Positions 48,001 through 60,763 of a stretch of 64,000 nucleotides of DNA are shown piece after piece (position 1 is the stretch's first letter; every line of letters begins with the position of its first letter). The position numbers were made by a program, and so were the translations under genes. The notes beneath the pieces are model-generated. The model had not been told where the DNA came from and ran no database searches. It saw nothing but the letters and a program-made list of their open reading frames with translations. The stretch is from Lagopus muta (lineage: Eukaryota; Chordata; Aves; Galliformes; Phasianidae): assembly GCF_023343835.1 (NCBI RefSeq), contig NC_064438.1, forward strand, positions 18,186,077 to 18,250,076, given 5' to 3'.

Positions 48001-51000
48001 ATTACTGTAATTGTACATTATCAAAAGTAGTTTTGATATTCCACTAAGGCTCATCAGATTCAAGGCATCATTGAAGAGAGCGAACAAAAGCACAGTGAAG
48101 TTGAAGTTGGAAGAGATCTCTGGAGATTATCACCCCAATTCCCTTGTGCTAGGGAATAGAGCTAGAGCAGGTTACCCAGAATCACGTCCATTTGGGTTCT
48201 GACCGTCTCCAAGAACAAAGACTACAAAACCTCTGAGTAATCTGCTCCAGTGCTCAACTACACTCACAGGTGTTTTTTTTTTTTTTGAGTTTTTTTTGCC
48301 TACGTTCAGATCAGTTTTCCTGTGTTCTGATTTGTGCCCATTGCCTCTTCTCTGTCATTGGTTTCCCTGGGAAGCTCTGACTTCTTTATGGCCTTCAAGT
48401 ATTTCTAAACACTGATAAAAACTTCAGAGCCTTCTTTTCTCCAGACTAAACAATCTCAGCTCCTTTACTATCATTATCCTACCTGATAAAAGCAGGGCTA
48501 TTCATAGATGACCCCAAACATAAGCATGTAAGTAATGTTTCAGGTTCCAATGCTTTATTCAAAAGGTTTGAATACTTAATATAACACAAATGGGGATCTT
48601 AACATCCTTCAAGTAATGCATTTCAAAGCATTCCCTACAGATCTCACTGCTACATGCTCTGAAAACATACAGCCAGGAATTCCACAGCAGAAAGATTTTT
48701 TTTTTCCCCACTCATCCCACTGTTGTGGTGGGGGTGACTAAGGAGGGGGATACGTGAAGTATTTTTAGGTATAACATTTTTAAGCTTCAATAGCAACGAT
48801 GATGCCTATCTTAAAATTTTACAGCTTTAAGAATTAGAAAAAAAAACTCAAATAATCTAAGTCTATAAAGGATTTCTTTATGACCAATTTGTTCTCTCAT
48901 TGGAAAGTAAGTCTTCCTTAAAACCCAGAGGTTTATTACAGCAAGTCTACATTTATCACATCTGAGAGAAGAGATTCTTATTTTCCATAGCAGAAAAGCT
49001 AAACAAACAGCTACCATCAACTGTTACAGATCTACATTCACAAGTATAACCATATCCTTCTTACTGGACACTGATAGAAGATCTCGTATTTATTCCGTCC
49101 TTCCACGCTCTCCAGGGCCATGTACTGACTCAGGCCAGTGTGAATGCAGAAGGTCAGGGGGAGGCATTGTTTCAGACCTAGTCTCTGTTGAAAGCCTCCA
49201 GCGGCCGTGTCAATATCCAGCAAGTCTTCGGAGCGGTAGTGGTTCGACAGTGCCATACTTCCCATCAACCTTAAGAGACAAAATCAGATATAGAAGCAGA
49301 ATAAACAGAAGATCTCACTCAAAATGTAAAGAAAGCTTTCAATCTAACAATGCTATATTAGAGCTATATTAAATCCAACAATAACAGTCAGAAGCAGAGA
49401 CAAGTCTTAGTTCTCAGTAAAACACAGAGGGAGGCTTGGTTGCTTTCACACTTTCCTGTACATTTTGTGTCCCTTAGAGAATCATTTAAACTGCTCAAGA
49501 TTCCCATTCTGTCTGCAATTACTTCAAATAAGCTGTAGGCTACCTGTTCACAGCTGGCACAATTTCCTATTAGCTTAATATAATAATAGCTGAAGATATC
49601 TCACATTTTATGCAAGTTAATTCCAATACTACCAAACATCTGTGATTTTTCAATTAGAATAACAAGCTGCTATAGTAACAGACATTGATCAAAACTATGA
49701 GCTGGGTGTTCTACGCTTTGGAGAAAAGGTTGATAAGTAAAGAAGGAAAACAACTATGGAGTCACAGAGACTAAAATCTCTGTATAAAAACTAAGGCAGA
49801 CAGACACAAAGTCACACAAGGAAAGAATGAGAAAGCATCGCATGACAAGACCATTATGCATCCAATTTTTCCTCTAGTTTTTTGTAAGCACACTACAAAA
49901 GATGGGATTCTGTTGTTTTTTTTCTGACAATATGAATATGACTTTGAAGCCCACAAAAGGAGTCTCCTGAGATAGAAAATGAATACAGACAGTTGAGGAA
50001 AAAAAAAAGGTGCTTTCAGATTAGTACAAATAACAGATTTAAAATGAGGGTGAGCATCAGAATCTAAAGGTAACACTGATATGAATGAAAGCCATGGTGA
50101 AAATAAAAAAAACCAACATACATTCAATCTCAAAGATGTGCAAATAATGGCGAAATGATAAAGAGGGATAAAGCGATTAAAGTAATTACCTACAAGAGCA
50201 CACACTTCAGCAGTGTGCCTAGCAAGAAGAGACAACTACAGTTATCAAAGCCAAAGAAAAATACACTGCAGATGAGTTTTTGTGTATGACAGGAAAGAGT
50301 TGGTAGGCTTCAGGCTTAGCCTGGGTGTTAGCAAGGTCACATGCTTCAGAGAAAACTTTGCAGGGTAAAAATCAAAAGTGAACGATTTTAAATAGGACTT
50401 AAAATAAGTGGACAGGAGTTCTGTATGAACACTTTACTTTTGGTCCTTCTGACTAACATTTTGGCTTCTGTATTTGAGAAGTCACATTATCTAGATTTTA
50501 TTTTTATTATTTTAAAAATTCAGGCTCTCTAGAGGAAATATCCAAGCAAGTCAACATTGAAATTTCTAATAACATCTCAACAAATACATATGTTAAGCAT
50601 GAACCAAGTATTTTAAAACTCAGCAAAATACAAGAATTCAATACATTATTTCAAACAGGCTAACAGCAAGAGATTAATGAAAGCAGCGGTTAGAGTAACA
50701 AATGCACTGCATATAAACATGTCTTTATGTAACTGACGTGGGACTCAGGGACATTTGGAAGGACAGCATCAAAAAAACATGAGATACTGCTTTTATGAAA
50801 CAGCAGGACACATTAAAAGTTGACACATCAATGTACTATACATCATCAATTTGGAAAAAGGCCTGAAGTAACAGTTACAGTTACTGCATTTGTAAGAATA
50901 TGACAGATTTGCAACAACAGCTTTCTCATATTGTTTTTATTTTTTTTCCCTGTTTGGCAGAACGTGGCTGACATTCTCCCAAAGCTCTGAAACAGGAGAT

Positions 51001-54000
51001 ATTTTGCCCAAAGTTGATTAGTGCAAGGAGTTGATCAAATTAACGAGAAAGCGCTTAAATTCTAATGCGGTGTCAATGATCACACAGGAATCACAAGGCA
51101 ATTTGCACAAGAAAACTCCTAGAACAGGGAACAAACAAAACAACCAGCATCCACTCCAAAATCCACACTGCACATTTCACTTCTTTTTAGAGGTAGCTGT
51201 TACCTAATCACTAGAACTCCAAGGTCTATCTATCTGATCAAACTAGACCGGGCCACTGTTAACAACTAAGTATTCTTGATACAGCCGTTAAGAAAATAAC
51301 GCTGATTAGTCCTCCAATAGTCTTTCAATAATGTCATTTAATAGGTTAATGTGGACTGAACTAGAAACTGTCAAGATCACAGCACTAGAAGATAAGCGTC
51401 TAAAAGCTTTGACTTTATAAACAACATTATTTTTCTCCTGTTCTCCAAAGAACCACAACCTTCTCTTCTTCATCCAAGTAAACAAACTTGTAATCTACAC
51501 CTCCCCACCCATACTCCCTTCTAATTTGCCTTTCACTAATGTTCTCAGACGCAAACTTTTGCACACACTAAGCTTTTGCTGGCATTATGAAAGCAGTGAC
51601 TCAAGGCACAAGCTGCCACATGTCTGTATGATCTAAGTTGCTCCTACCTTGGGCAACGGGTTCCATTCCTCTCATCTTTCCATACGTAGCGTCTTTAAAA
51701 TCCGGACAAAGACTCCCACAGCACTTACCAGTGACTGGCACCCACATCTAGACCCAGTGTCCTCCATTTTTGGTCTAGCACACCAATCCCACAAACTCAT
51801 CAACTTCCACCCCCTACACATGATCTTGCTGATATTCATGGCCCACTATGGAGCATGAATTGTGGGGTCAGCGAGCAAGCCTGCCCCAAAGTAACACTAT
51901 ATCTTCTACTTGCAGTATGACACCATTTCTTATTCCAAGGTCCCAGTGGCAGAAATAATTGGTCCACCAATGGGGTTTGTCAAGAAATGTTTAGGCCTGT
52001 TCCCTCCCTTTGAGGGCACAGCAATAGATCACAGCCCACTAGCAGTTACCTGAACTGAAGGTCATGCCAAAATGCATGTGTCCCTTGCTGCCCCTCCACA
52101 AGCACACTGCTCATCAAGGCAGGGTGTAGTGGAAGTAAAAGAGCAGTAGGAAGAGGAGAACACACACAAGCTGCAGAGCTTTATTCTGATCACTTCCAAA
52201 TGATCAAACATAGCAAGCATGGTGAGCCACATTTGCATTCATAAAAATTTTTAGTCATCCATTGACCAATAGTAATGTATTTGCAGTTACTACCACTTTT
52301 TACTCTATCAGGTAACAGAAGGATGCACTTTCAAAATGGAAAGAGCTATCTCATAAAATTTGCAGAACTAGGTAGGACACTACCTCTCCTCTGAAAAAAA
52401 AAGAAAAAAGCACCAAGTATTTCCTAGGGAAGGAAACAAAACTAGAAATCATCCTTATGCTTGCATAAAACCATTTCCCATATATCTACTGCACTTACAA
52501 CACCCGAATTAGACAAAGCTGTGTCTGCTTTATCAGTGAAGGCTTTGGCAGGGCAACACGAAAGCACTGCTCAGGAGAGACACTGCAGTGATTTGCCCGC
52601 TTTTTATCTTTTGCTAACACTTGTGTTTGCGCATCAAGTGCTGACCTGCTAAATCTTTTCATAATTGGAAGATACAAATCCATGTGCACTCACCTGCATG
52701 CTAACCTTGATGTCAAAGGAGTTTTTAATTGCTGATATAGCATCACAAAATCTTCTAGTCAGAAAATTTAATTTGCAAAATTGACGCTTAGATTCTACTG
52801 AGAACGACTACCTGGTTTGGAAGTTATTCCTTCACCATTTTTAAAGAACAAAAGTTTCCAAATCACGAAGATTGCAGTCTGAGTCTAGTTACATAACTTA
52901 CATAACACAAAGCAAAACTTTGGGAAAGCAGCATGCAGTGGTATGTCAACATTCTGAAGTTTCAGTTGTTACAAAAAAAATAAAGGCACTCAAGAACAAT
53001 TAGAGCAATTAGAAATCTGCACTACATTTTCAGTTACTTCTGAGATTAGAACATAACCAACTCTATAATCAGTGTCAGTACAAGTGGTCCCTCAGTTACA
53101 ATACATTCAATGTTTCATCTGTCCTGGTCAGCACACATTTGAACTTTTTAAGAATACAGACAATTAACAACTTGGTAAGTAGTTGCTGTAGCTTACCCAG
53201 GAACAACCAGCTTCTGTCCATTATGAATACGGAATGAACATCGATAGTCATCAGGGAGTTTGCAGCCAATCTGTGCTTCCACAGCATCTAGATCCTCTTC
53301 CTGCACACTCTCTGTGTACAAAAAGAAACATAGTATTATGAGGCAGTGTCAGAGGGGGAATAAACAAGTACTGCTCCCAACTCTCAAATTTAATGCTGTT
53401 TCCCTACTCCACCCACAATGCTTGTGTGCTGTTCCCGACACATGTGAATACTAGGATTTGCATTAAGACCTTTCTTTAAAATTTCATTTCACATGATTTC
53501 ATCAGAGCAGCATGGCTAGCACAAAGAGAAATTAACCATATTCTAGACATAACAGCATGCTTTCAATTGCAAAGAGAATTTAATGATGCCCCAGCATTAT
53601 ATCTTCTTTTATGTTATTACAAAAGAAAATACAGGAATATAGATTTCAAAGCACTTGGAAACTTGTAATCCAGAGAAAGTGAACTGGCAGACATACAAGC
53701 AAGGAAAATTAGGGACACAGTTGTGTAAAAGCATGGTTCCAAGCAAGTAGCCAGAATCACTGAAAATCAAGTATTTTAAATACAAAGTATGAAATTTGTA
53801 AGTGTCTTGATCAAATAAACAACATTTAGTAACCACTGTATGCCAGGAGGCATAGAACTAATATTACATACATTTGGAAAGAGGCTGATTACATTAACTG
53901 ATTACATAACACAGCACCAACCTTCATCCAATGTAATCTCAACAGGCATGCTCTACACATAAAGTATTTATGAAGTGAAAATAACTCTCCCCCACAATAT

Positions 54001-57000
54001 TGTTCTTAGCTGACAGTCAGGAAATATTATTTGAAGGGTTGCTTCTCTCAGTTTTCAATCCAACCATTAACAAAAAAAAAAAACAACCCTTGGCTACAGA
54101 CACCTTTCATGTTGTATCTGGAGCATCAAACGTGAAATTGGGGAATTTTTATATTCGGTTACCACCAGAAGGGCATAGGGAATAACTATTCTTATACCCC
54201 CACACACACTCCAGAGGGGAATTTGTATGCTCAGTTACAGCAAGGCATCAGTCAAAAGTTCAGTGAAACGAAGTGCCTACTATGATACCATAAAGGTCTA
54301 AGTCTTGCAAGTCTCCTGCTAAAACTTCCTATCACTATTCAAAAGAAATCGAACAATTCCATTCATTTTTTGTAGACAAAAGAAGCTTCTGAAAGTAAAA
54401 CAATGGTAAGATTTTTCACTTCAAGACTGCCTATGGATTACTAGCAACTTGGCAAGGACTATACATGCGGTCTGATACACTTATTTACTGGAAGGGAGAG
54501 CACATCTCTTTCACTTCCAGGGCTCCAGGAACTGATGCACAAGTCTAAGATGAAAGCAGTATAAAACTAAATAATAAAAGCAATAATAAAAGTAGCATCC
54601 ATCTACTAAAGCAAGCAGGTATCACACTGTACCTTTCAAAGAACCAATCATCCGAGGACACCGCTGTCCCAGGTATTTCTCTAGGTCATCCCAGGCTTTT
54701 TTCAGCGTAGCATAATACTGGATGTATCTTCCTAGATCGGAGTAGGTACTGATGAAGATAGCTTTCCAGCTCTGATTTCGCCGACTTTTTTCCTCACTAA
54801 GTAGAGATGAAGAAAGAATTTTGAACGTCAGCCTAAATACTTTGACTTCTAAAACCAAGAAGCTAATTTTTGTCATTTGGCAGAAACCATACGCATAATA
54901 TTAAGCCCGGAACACATCTCAGTCACAGAATGCTACACCAGTCTAGTTAATTTTGACATCGATTAAACAGCAACTTGGAAAAGATTTAGGATACATGTTT
55001 GGTACTTAGTACCAGGGGAAAGTAGGGATACACAATTTCTTTAAAGGAAGAATACTGTCTAGCACTAAGTCTTAGAACTGTTAAATAGCTAAATCACGTT
55101 GCAGGCCTTTAAGAGTCTTATTTTTTTATCTACTGCAGTAGTCAAATAAAGGAGTCATGAACTCCTCTATTTACCTGATAAAAAGGATTAAAGAGCAAAC
55201 CTGATAGTTACATAAGAATGCTGTATGCTGATCCAGAAAGCCAATTTCTGAAAGAACTACTGCATATTCAATTCTGCTCACGGGCACAACAGCAGATTAT
55301 TTAAATACTGGCTGCATAAAAATGCTGACTGACATCTGACAAAGGCTGCTTGCCTCCAAAAGTGTAGCAGCTCTTCCACTGTTGCGTAAGGATATATTCC
55401 AACTCCTGAGGTTCCAATAAGCATGCTGAATCTAAAAGTTTTAATACAGCCCCATACACCTGCATAATAATTTAGCAATTGAGATGCCTTCATATCAGCT
55501 TTAATATTTTTTTAGCTCTTGTAAGGACAGAAGAGCCTTATTTCTTGAGGAAGATTTCTTGAGGGAGGGGGGAGGAAAGGGAGAAGAAAAAGATTATATT
55601 TAATCTGGAAAATTAGAAAAACTAACAATAAAATGGAGAGTAAAGAGGAAAAACCTAGCATGACTCACGACTCAGCAGATGAGAGAAGTTTAAGCTCATA
55701 TTCACCCACCAATGTCATTTGTAGAGATTTCCTTCAGTCTTGATTACTTACCCTTCCTGGGTGAAGGGAGACCATCATGTCAGAAAGTCACCCTACAGTC
55801 TGTTCTTAGCAGAGCCCTGACTCCCTCACCTTTCCCATGTAAGTTCATCATGCCCCTCTTCTCAAGCATCAGGTATTCAGTCTGAACTTCCCACTTGCTT
55901 CCTTCCCCTTAAGATTTTTACACAGAGAATCTCAATGCAAAACTGCATTATAGCTTCATAAGCTGTATATAATTAGAATATTTATCATATGTTTACACAC
56001 ATTGATGTCCTCCATCTGGGGAAGAATAACCCCACACACCAGTACGTGCTGGGGATCAAGAGGCTGGCAAGTGGCTTTGCCAAGAAGGGAGCCTTGATGG
56101 ATACCAAGCTGACCAAGAGCCATCAACGTGCCCTTGCAGCAAAAAAGCCCAACAGAACCCCAGGTGCAACAGGAAAAACACTGGCCAAGAACACTGTTCC
56201 TTTCTAGACAGCCCACGTGAGGCTGTATCTGCAGCACTTTGTCCAGTTTGGGCTCCATAAAACAAGAGAGATATGGATGTACTAGACAAGGCCTCAAAGA
56301 CGATTATGGGACTGGAGTATCTTTCACATAAGCAGAGTTTAAGAGAGCTGGAACTCTTCTGAATGGAGAAAGGAAGGCTCAGGGGCATCTACCCTAATGG
56401 AAAGGAGTAAAGATGGAGTCAGACTCCTCTCCACACTGCAAACTGACAGTAGGATAAGCAATCACCAAAAACTCAAACTGAACACAAAGAAATACATACT
56501 CTCTTAATGTGAAGGTGGTCAAACACAGGAACAGGTTGCTAAGAGTGGTTACAGAGTTTCCATTTTCAGAAAACATTGAGATTTATTGGACAGGGTCCTG
56601 AGCAAGTTGTCATTGGTGACCCTTTTTGAGCAGGGGAGCTGGACTAAATGATCTCAAAAAGACCTCTTCCAACCTCAGCTACTCTGTAGTTCCAGTCACA
56701 GCAGTCACTGATGCAGCAATCCAGGTGTACCCCCACAATTACAGTACTCAGAATATTACCACAGAGTATTTGGTGTCTGAGAGTCAAGCTGAAGCTTCTC
56801 CGCCAGCTTTGGCATTAACAGGGTACTTCTATCTATCCATACAAACTTTGTTAACCCTTTTACATTCATGAAACTTTCATAGAGGTATTAAAAATGTTCA
56901 TTTTCTAAGCTTTCATCAAAGTGAAGTCAGCAAATGGTGAACACCAATCTAAGTGTTACAAGAAGTCATGTGCACAATAGCATACAAGACTTTTTTTTTT

Positions 57001-60000
57001 TTTTTGTTAGCAGAAAGAAGGCTTCAGACAACCACACTTACTCTGAAATAAGCCAGTATTTCTTGCAGTGTCTTTTCCACAATGGATCATGGCTTGATAG
57101 CTGATTTAATCTCCGACTCAAATAGCAGCAGCTATAAATACAAAATCATTACATTTGATTGCAGGAAAGCAGTGAACTAAACAGGGATAAATACTCACCA
57201 ATAAACTGTAACTTGCTTTCCCATTAAATAAATAAGAAAGCTTGAAAGTTCATTAGCTACCCTTTTTAGAGTTGTTCTTATAATGGTTAACAGTTTCCAT
57301 TACAGCTTTGAGAACTGTGAGTAATTAATTAATTTTGTAAAGCAGGTCAGCCTGTAGGTCTTTTCCATCACAAACATAATCTGAAAGATTCAGGTATGAT
57401 TACAGTCCACCAGAAGCAAGTATTTCTGTAGTGCAGGCTACTTATTATGTTTGATTCATTACCTGAATTGCCTATCTCTACCTTATCTTTTTTCCCCACC
57501 ACTGTCATACTGTCATATTGAAAGCTTGATCAGTAAGATACAGAACTATAAAGTTTCAGTGCTAGGAAGTTATTTTCCATTTTACTTAAATAACTTATGA
57601 TGGGAAAAAAGAATAAAACAGGAAAAAATACAAAGGATGGTAGACTTGGAAGTAAGTAGTGCAAGCTTACTCTTATGAGAGCATAAGTAAGCTCTTGCCA
57701 TTGCATTACAGGTAACATTGCTGCTTCAGGAAATTAAAAAAATCACATCTTGCATTTGGAAATACAGTCATAGAATCATAGAGTCATAGAATTTTAAAGA
57801 AACAATTGTCTCATTTACTCTAACCCAAACACCTCACAATAAACCTTCGCCTTCCTCTTCTGTGTTTGAGCAGAATTGTCAGTCACGCTTTGAAGAAACT
57901 TGCAGGAAGAAACCACCAGTACAGATGTAGCATCACCACTCTGATACCTTGTGCTAACACTCAGTGTGTATGCTTTAACAGCTGAGATTAACACCTAAAT
58001 ACTCAAAATGAAATTACTGAACTTCAACTTTTGGTCATTTTCATTGATTTCCTTCTCCGTGTAGCTCAGAAATTGGCAATTTATAAGGACTAACCGTGCA
58101 ACCGGACACAGTTACACACTGGAATAACAATGCCTCCAAATCCTGTCTTTGATAAGCTAAATCAGCTGCACTCTATCTCACACTGAGACCGCAGAATTAT
58201 TTGTGTTTGTCTGCTCAATTTAATCTTCTTATTTTTTTTCCCCAGTGTCCACAATAAGCTGTTCAAAGCAGAACAGTATCAGTATTTCAACAAACTAAAG
58301 TGATTCTCCTGTATGCCCTGCAATTACCTTCAGCGTCAGAAATACATTCACTTCTATTAGGTAGTGAGTTCTGCCAATGAGACTCATCAAACTGTCTGCT
58401 GTAGCCCTTGGATCTTTTTATTCATCACCTTTCACTGGCACGGTCTTGCACTTTTTTGTTCCTCAGAATTAGAGCTCACTGATCTGACTGGTCAGCTTGA
58501 CCAGAACACACACCCCTTGTACCACTGCTGTGTTACTTCACCAGTCTTTACAGCACTTGTAAGCTTTAACGGCTTTGCTTTTAAACAATAAACTACTTAA
58601 CACCTATTAACGGCTTGCACATAGAATTTAATAGTTATCTCAGAAGCCCACTAGATACACAATGTTGATTCGTGGCTGCTCATGAATAACAAGACCTTGA
58701 TATTCGGTGATAGGAGAACTTCATTTGCGACATTCTGGAAGTTTATTTGTAAATAAAAACATCCTGAAGTTAAATTCCTAGCCGAAATCTGTTCTTGGTG
58801 TTATTGGAATAAGCTGCCCAGGGAGGTGGTGGAGTCACCACCTCTGGAGCTTTCCAAGAACAGCACAGATCACTGAGGGACATGGTTTAATGGCAGCGAT
58901 GGGCTGACAGCAGGACTAGATTATCTCAGTGATCTTTCCAACCATAATTATCAACCAAGCTTATAATTGCTTGGAAGAAAGAAGTCACTGTGGTAACAGT
59001 GTAACATGTGGCTTCAAACACAGTCAAAGATTTAAAGCCATTCTCATTAATTACATAAGTGTTGGGATTTTTCATTATTTAAAGACTACCAGGCTGACCA
59101 ACCTGTGGAATACAGGGGAAATGGGAATGTCTGTGATAGTGTATGCATACATGCCACTAAAACAAAGACAGGCAAGCCAGAGATGTCCTCAATTAACACC
59201 CCGAGTACCATGAGCGGAAAGCTGAGCAAAACTACCATTACTGACCTTACCAATGAGAAAGCTAACCACACTCATCTCATTTCATCACGGAATCACACAG
59301 TTGATCAAATAAGAGTTCATCAAATATTTAGCAAAAATAGGCATTAAGCCTGCCTTCACTATATTGTCATCAACTACTAAGTCATCTCCACTGAATTTAC
59401 CCAATTACTGCAGTGTTTTTTGCTCCCATTATACTTCATCTCATTTCTGCTGCCTAGTTAACATAAGTCTCCCAGATGCCTTCGGCTTTCCTCACTAATA
59501 TTTACGAGAAGAAAAACAACCGATGACATCCTATTTGATTCACACGCATTCTTCTCGCTAATGCAACACCGATTTCAATCACTGCCACTGCTTGCACTTC
59601 ATTGAGAAGGTTTCAGCTAAAAACATATTCTCATCTCCGCCGTTTGACCTGCAGCTCTGACATCCAGCCCACACGGAGCAGCTAGCAGCTCTGGTTCACG
59701 TTCTGCTGATCGAGAGGTCCTCCTGTTTGACTGCATCTGGTTTCCCCCAGCCCCAAACAACAGCCCATTCAATAGCCGCCCGTATTGCTGGCAACAGAAC
59801 CGCCCTTTGTTTGCCCACACATATCAGAGTTTCAGAGAATTACTCATTCCATTAACTCAGCTATTGGTTCACCTCCACATGGTGATTTAAATACAAATAA
59901 AAACAACAGGTAATGGGGGTAAACGGTGAACGTTCCGTTTCGCTTAACCAAACGCCACTGCTGTTCTAAGAGCGCAGTGCTTCAGGACGCCTGCCCTCCC

Positions 60001-60575
60001 GAGAAGCCAATCCTCTCCCTCGCACAGCGACATACGCTTTCGAGCGCCGTGCCCCGCTCGCTGCTTCTCCTCCCCGTCCGTCACATCCCCCACCAGCACT
60101 CTTTTCCTGACCCTGTTTGCTAGCACAACCAAAAGTTGTGCACCGGCGGCCACCGGCAGCCCCGGCCGAGGCAGGCGGCCCGCCCCGCTCCCCGCGGCTC
60201 CCAGCCGGCCACTTCTCTCTCCCCGACACGGCCGACACAGCGGCCGCCTTGCGCCCCTGCAGCACGGCCCGGGGGCGCCGAGGCCGCGGAAGGGAGCGGA
60301 CCCCGCCGGCGCTCTGCCGAGCCGCGGCCCGGCGCTGCGTGGGGGAACGCCTCCCGCACCTCCCCCGCCTCCCGCCGAGGCCGGGCTCGGCCGGCCGTCC
60401 TTCCTTCCTTCCTTCCCCCCGGCAGCGCGGCCCGGAGGCTCCCGCGGCGCCCCGGGCCAGGCCTTCACCTCATCAGATCCCGGTAGTCGAGGAAGCTGAG
60501 GATGAGCAGCAGCGGATCGGTGGGCAGCAGCTCCAGGCTGAGAGCCGGCGGCTCCATGTCCAGGGGCGCCGCCAT
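41917..60575 (-). CDS. FBXO3: FBXO3, F-box only protein 3 (SCF ubiquitin-ligase substrate receptor)
   Basis: Eleven coding exons join by GT-AG borders into 455 residues, against 471 in the human long isoform as I recall it. Residues about 12-60 form the F-box ([20 protein letters not shown]), which binds SKP1. Residues about 115-245 match the SMI1/KNR4 (SUKH) region ([35 protein letters not shown]). Residues about 273-403 are the ApaG domain ([38 protein letters not shown]). The last 41 residues are an acidic tail. FBXO3 recruits substrates to the SCF complex; FBXL2 and HIPK2/p300 are reported in mammals. Start chosen at the ATG in the CpG island giving [15 protein letters not shown], like the mammalian MAA- start. 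Very secure; only the tail differs from mammals. Confidence 0.97.
43272..43462 (-). CDS. FBXO3: FBXO3 exon 10
   Basis: 191 nt, acceptor TCAACAG, donor GTAAGC. Second half of the ApaG domain: [19 protein letters not shown] through [11 protein letters not shown] to [10 protein letters not shown]. Confidence 0.96.
43855..43970 (-). CDS. FBXO3: FBXO3 exon 9
   Basis: 116 nt, [20 protein letters not shown] on to [10 protein letters not shown]; near-identical to human. Acceptor GCTTCTAG, donor GTAAGC. Confidence 0.97.
44414..44536 (-). CDS. FBXO3: FBXO3 exon 8
   Basis: 123 nt, start of the ApaG domain ([20 protein letters not shown]). Acceptor TTTTGTAG, donor GTAAGA. Confidence 0.97.
45400..45484 (-). 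CDS. FBXO3: FBXO3 exon 7
   Basis: 85 nt, [20 protein letters not shown]; acceptor GATATCTAG, donor GTAATG. Confidence 0.96.
47724..47769 (-). CDS. FBXO3: FBXO3 exon 6 (46-nt exon)
   Basis: 46 nt, [15 protein letters not shown]; too short for ORF scanning but flanked by clean TGTTTCAG and GTAATA borders and matching human DQMARNPAAIDMFI. Confidence 0.95.
48105..48485 (-). repeat. CR1 fragment in an FBXO3 intron
   Basis: Reverse-complement CR1 text (GTTGGAAGAGATCTCTGGAG, CATTGCCTCTTCTCTGTC, TTCTCCAGACTAAACAATCT), about 380 bp, diverged, interrupted by a T-rich insertion near 48,275. Confidence 0.8.
49065..49269 (-). CDS. FBXO3: FBXO3 exon 5
   Basis: 205 nt, [20 protein letters not shown] through [14 protein letters not shown] to YQCP. 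Acceptor CTCTTAAG, donor GTAAGA. Confidence 0.97.
49270..53196 (-). other. FBXO3: FBXO3 intron 4
   Basis: Longest gap inside FBXO3 (3.9 kb). No coding exon supported. Holds the unassigned repeat-like block at 51.56-52.19 kb. Confidence 0.55.
53197..53311 (-). CDS. FBXO3: FBXO3 exon 4
   Basis: 115 nt, [20 protein letters not shown] to KLVVPG. Acceptor TGTACACAG, donor GTAAGC. Start of the SUKH-like region. Confidence 0.97.
54633..54796 (-). CDS. FBXO3: FBXO3 exon 3
   Basis: 164 nt, [20 protein letters not shown] to [10 protein letters not shown]. Acceptor TCTACTTAG, donor GTACAG. Confidence 0.97.
56006..56697 (+). repeat. Long, diverged CR1 copy in an FBXO3 intron
   Basis: About 690 bp in plus orientation. 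Starts with decayed text of the CR1 coding end (GAAGAATAACCCCACACACC, AAGCTGACCAAGAGCCATCA) and runs to GGACTAAATGATCTCAAAAA and CCTCTTCCAACCTCAGC near the 3' end. Older than the 25.5 kb copy judged by divergence. Confidence 0.88.
57042..57131 (-). CDS. FBXO3: FBXO3 exon 2
   Basis: 90 nt, [20 protein letters not shown] to YWLIS. C-terminal half of the F-box. Acceptor TATTTATAG, donor GTAAGT. Confidence 0.97.
57765..57900 (-). repeat. CR1 3'-terminal fragment
   Basis: Begins CATAGAATCATAGAGTCATA, the reverse-complement tail repeat of CR1; the rest is highly decayed. Right limit uncertain. Confidence 0.6.
58795..58950 (+). repeat. CR1 3'-region fragment
   Basis: Contains CTGCCCAGGGAGGTGGTGGA, CACTGAGGGACATGGTTTAA and a decayed GGACTAGATTATCTCAGTGA, the CR1 3' end without a clear tail repeat. 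In FBXO3 intron 1. Confidence 0.88.
60469..60575 (-). CDS. FBXO3: FBXO3 exon 1 coding part
   Basis: 107 coding nt, [20 protein letters not shown] then [15 protein letters not shown]; donor GTGAAG. Lies in the CpG island; the start codon overlaps the YY1-like word. Confidence 0.95.
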
Positions 60576-60579
60576 CTTG
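60568..60579 (-). promoter_or_regulatory. FBXO3: YY1-like motif overlapping the FBXO3 start codon
   Basis: The minus strand reads CAAGATGGCGGC, with the ATG being the inferred start. YY1 words often sit across start codons of CpG-island genes. Confidence 0.6.
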
Positions 60580-60648
60580 AGAGACGTCCCACCGCCTCGC
60601 CGCCGGGGCCGCCCCTCGCGCCGCTCCGTTGTCGGCGGGGGCTGTTGG

Positions 60649-60663
60649 CAGCGCCCCCTGCCG
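60649..60663 (-). promoter_or_regulatory. CTCF-like motif upstream of FBXO3
   Basis: The minus strand reads CGGCAGGGGGCGCTG, a good match to the CTCF core, about 75 bases upstream of the start codon and in the same orientation as the one at 30.6 kb. Confidence 0.5.
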
Positions 60664-60763
60664 TCCGCTCCGCCGCTTTGCGTCCCGCTGGTGGCTCTGC
60701 CGCCTGTCCTGGCGACGCCTCGCCGCTGCCCCGTGCTCCAGAAGGGCGGGAATTTTAATATCG

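Larger units (their letters stand above)
60000..60760 (-). promoter_or_regulatory. FBXO3: FBXO3 promoter CpG island
   Basis: Dense CpG sequence around exon 1, continuing into intron 1. A (TTCC)4 run lies at 60,399-60,415. Transcription probably starts a short way upstream of 60,575; no TATA box is visible. Confidence 0.8.

Noticed and set aside
59944..60758. 174- and 213-codon ORFs over the FBXO3 CpG island
   Set aside because: Same reason: stop-poor GC-rich promoter DNA overlapping the real FBXO3 exon 1 in other frames.
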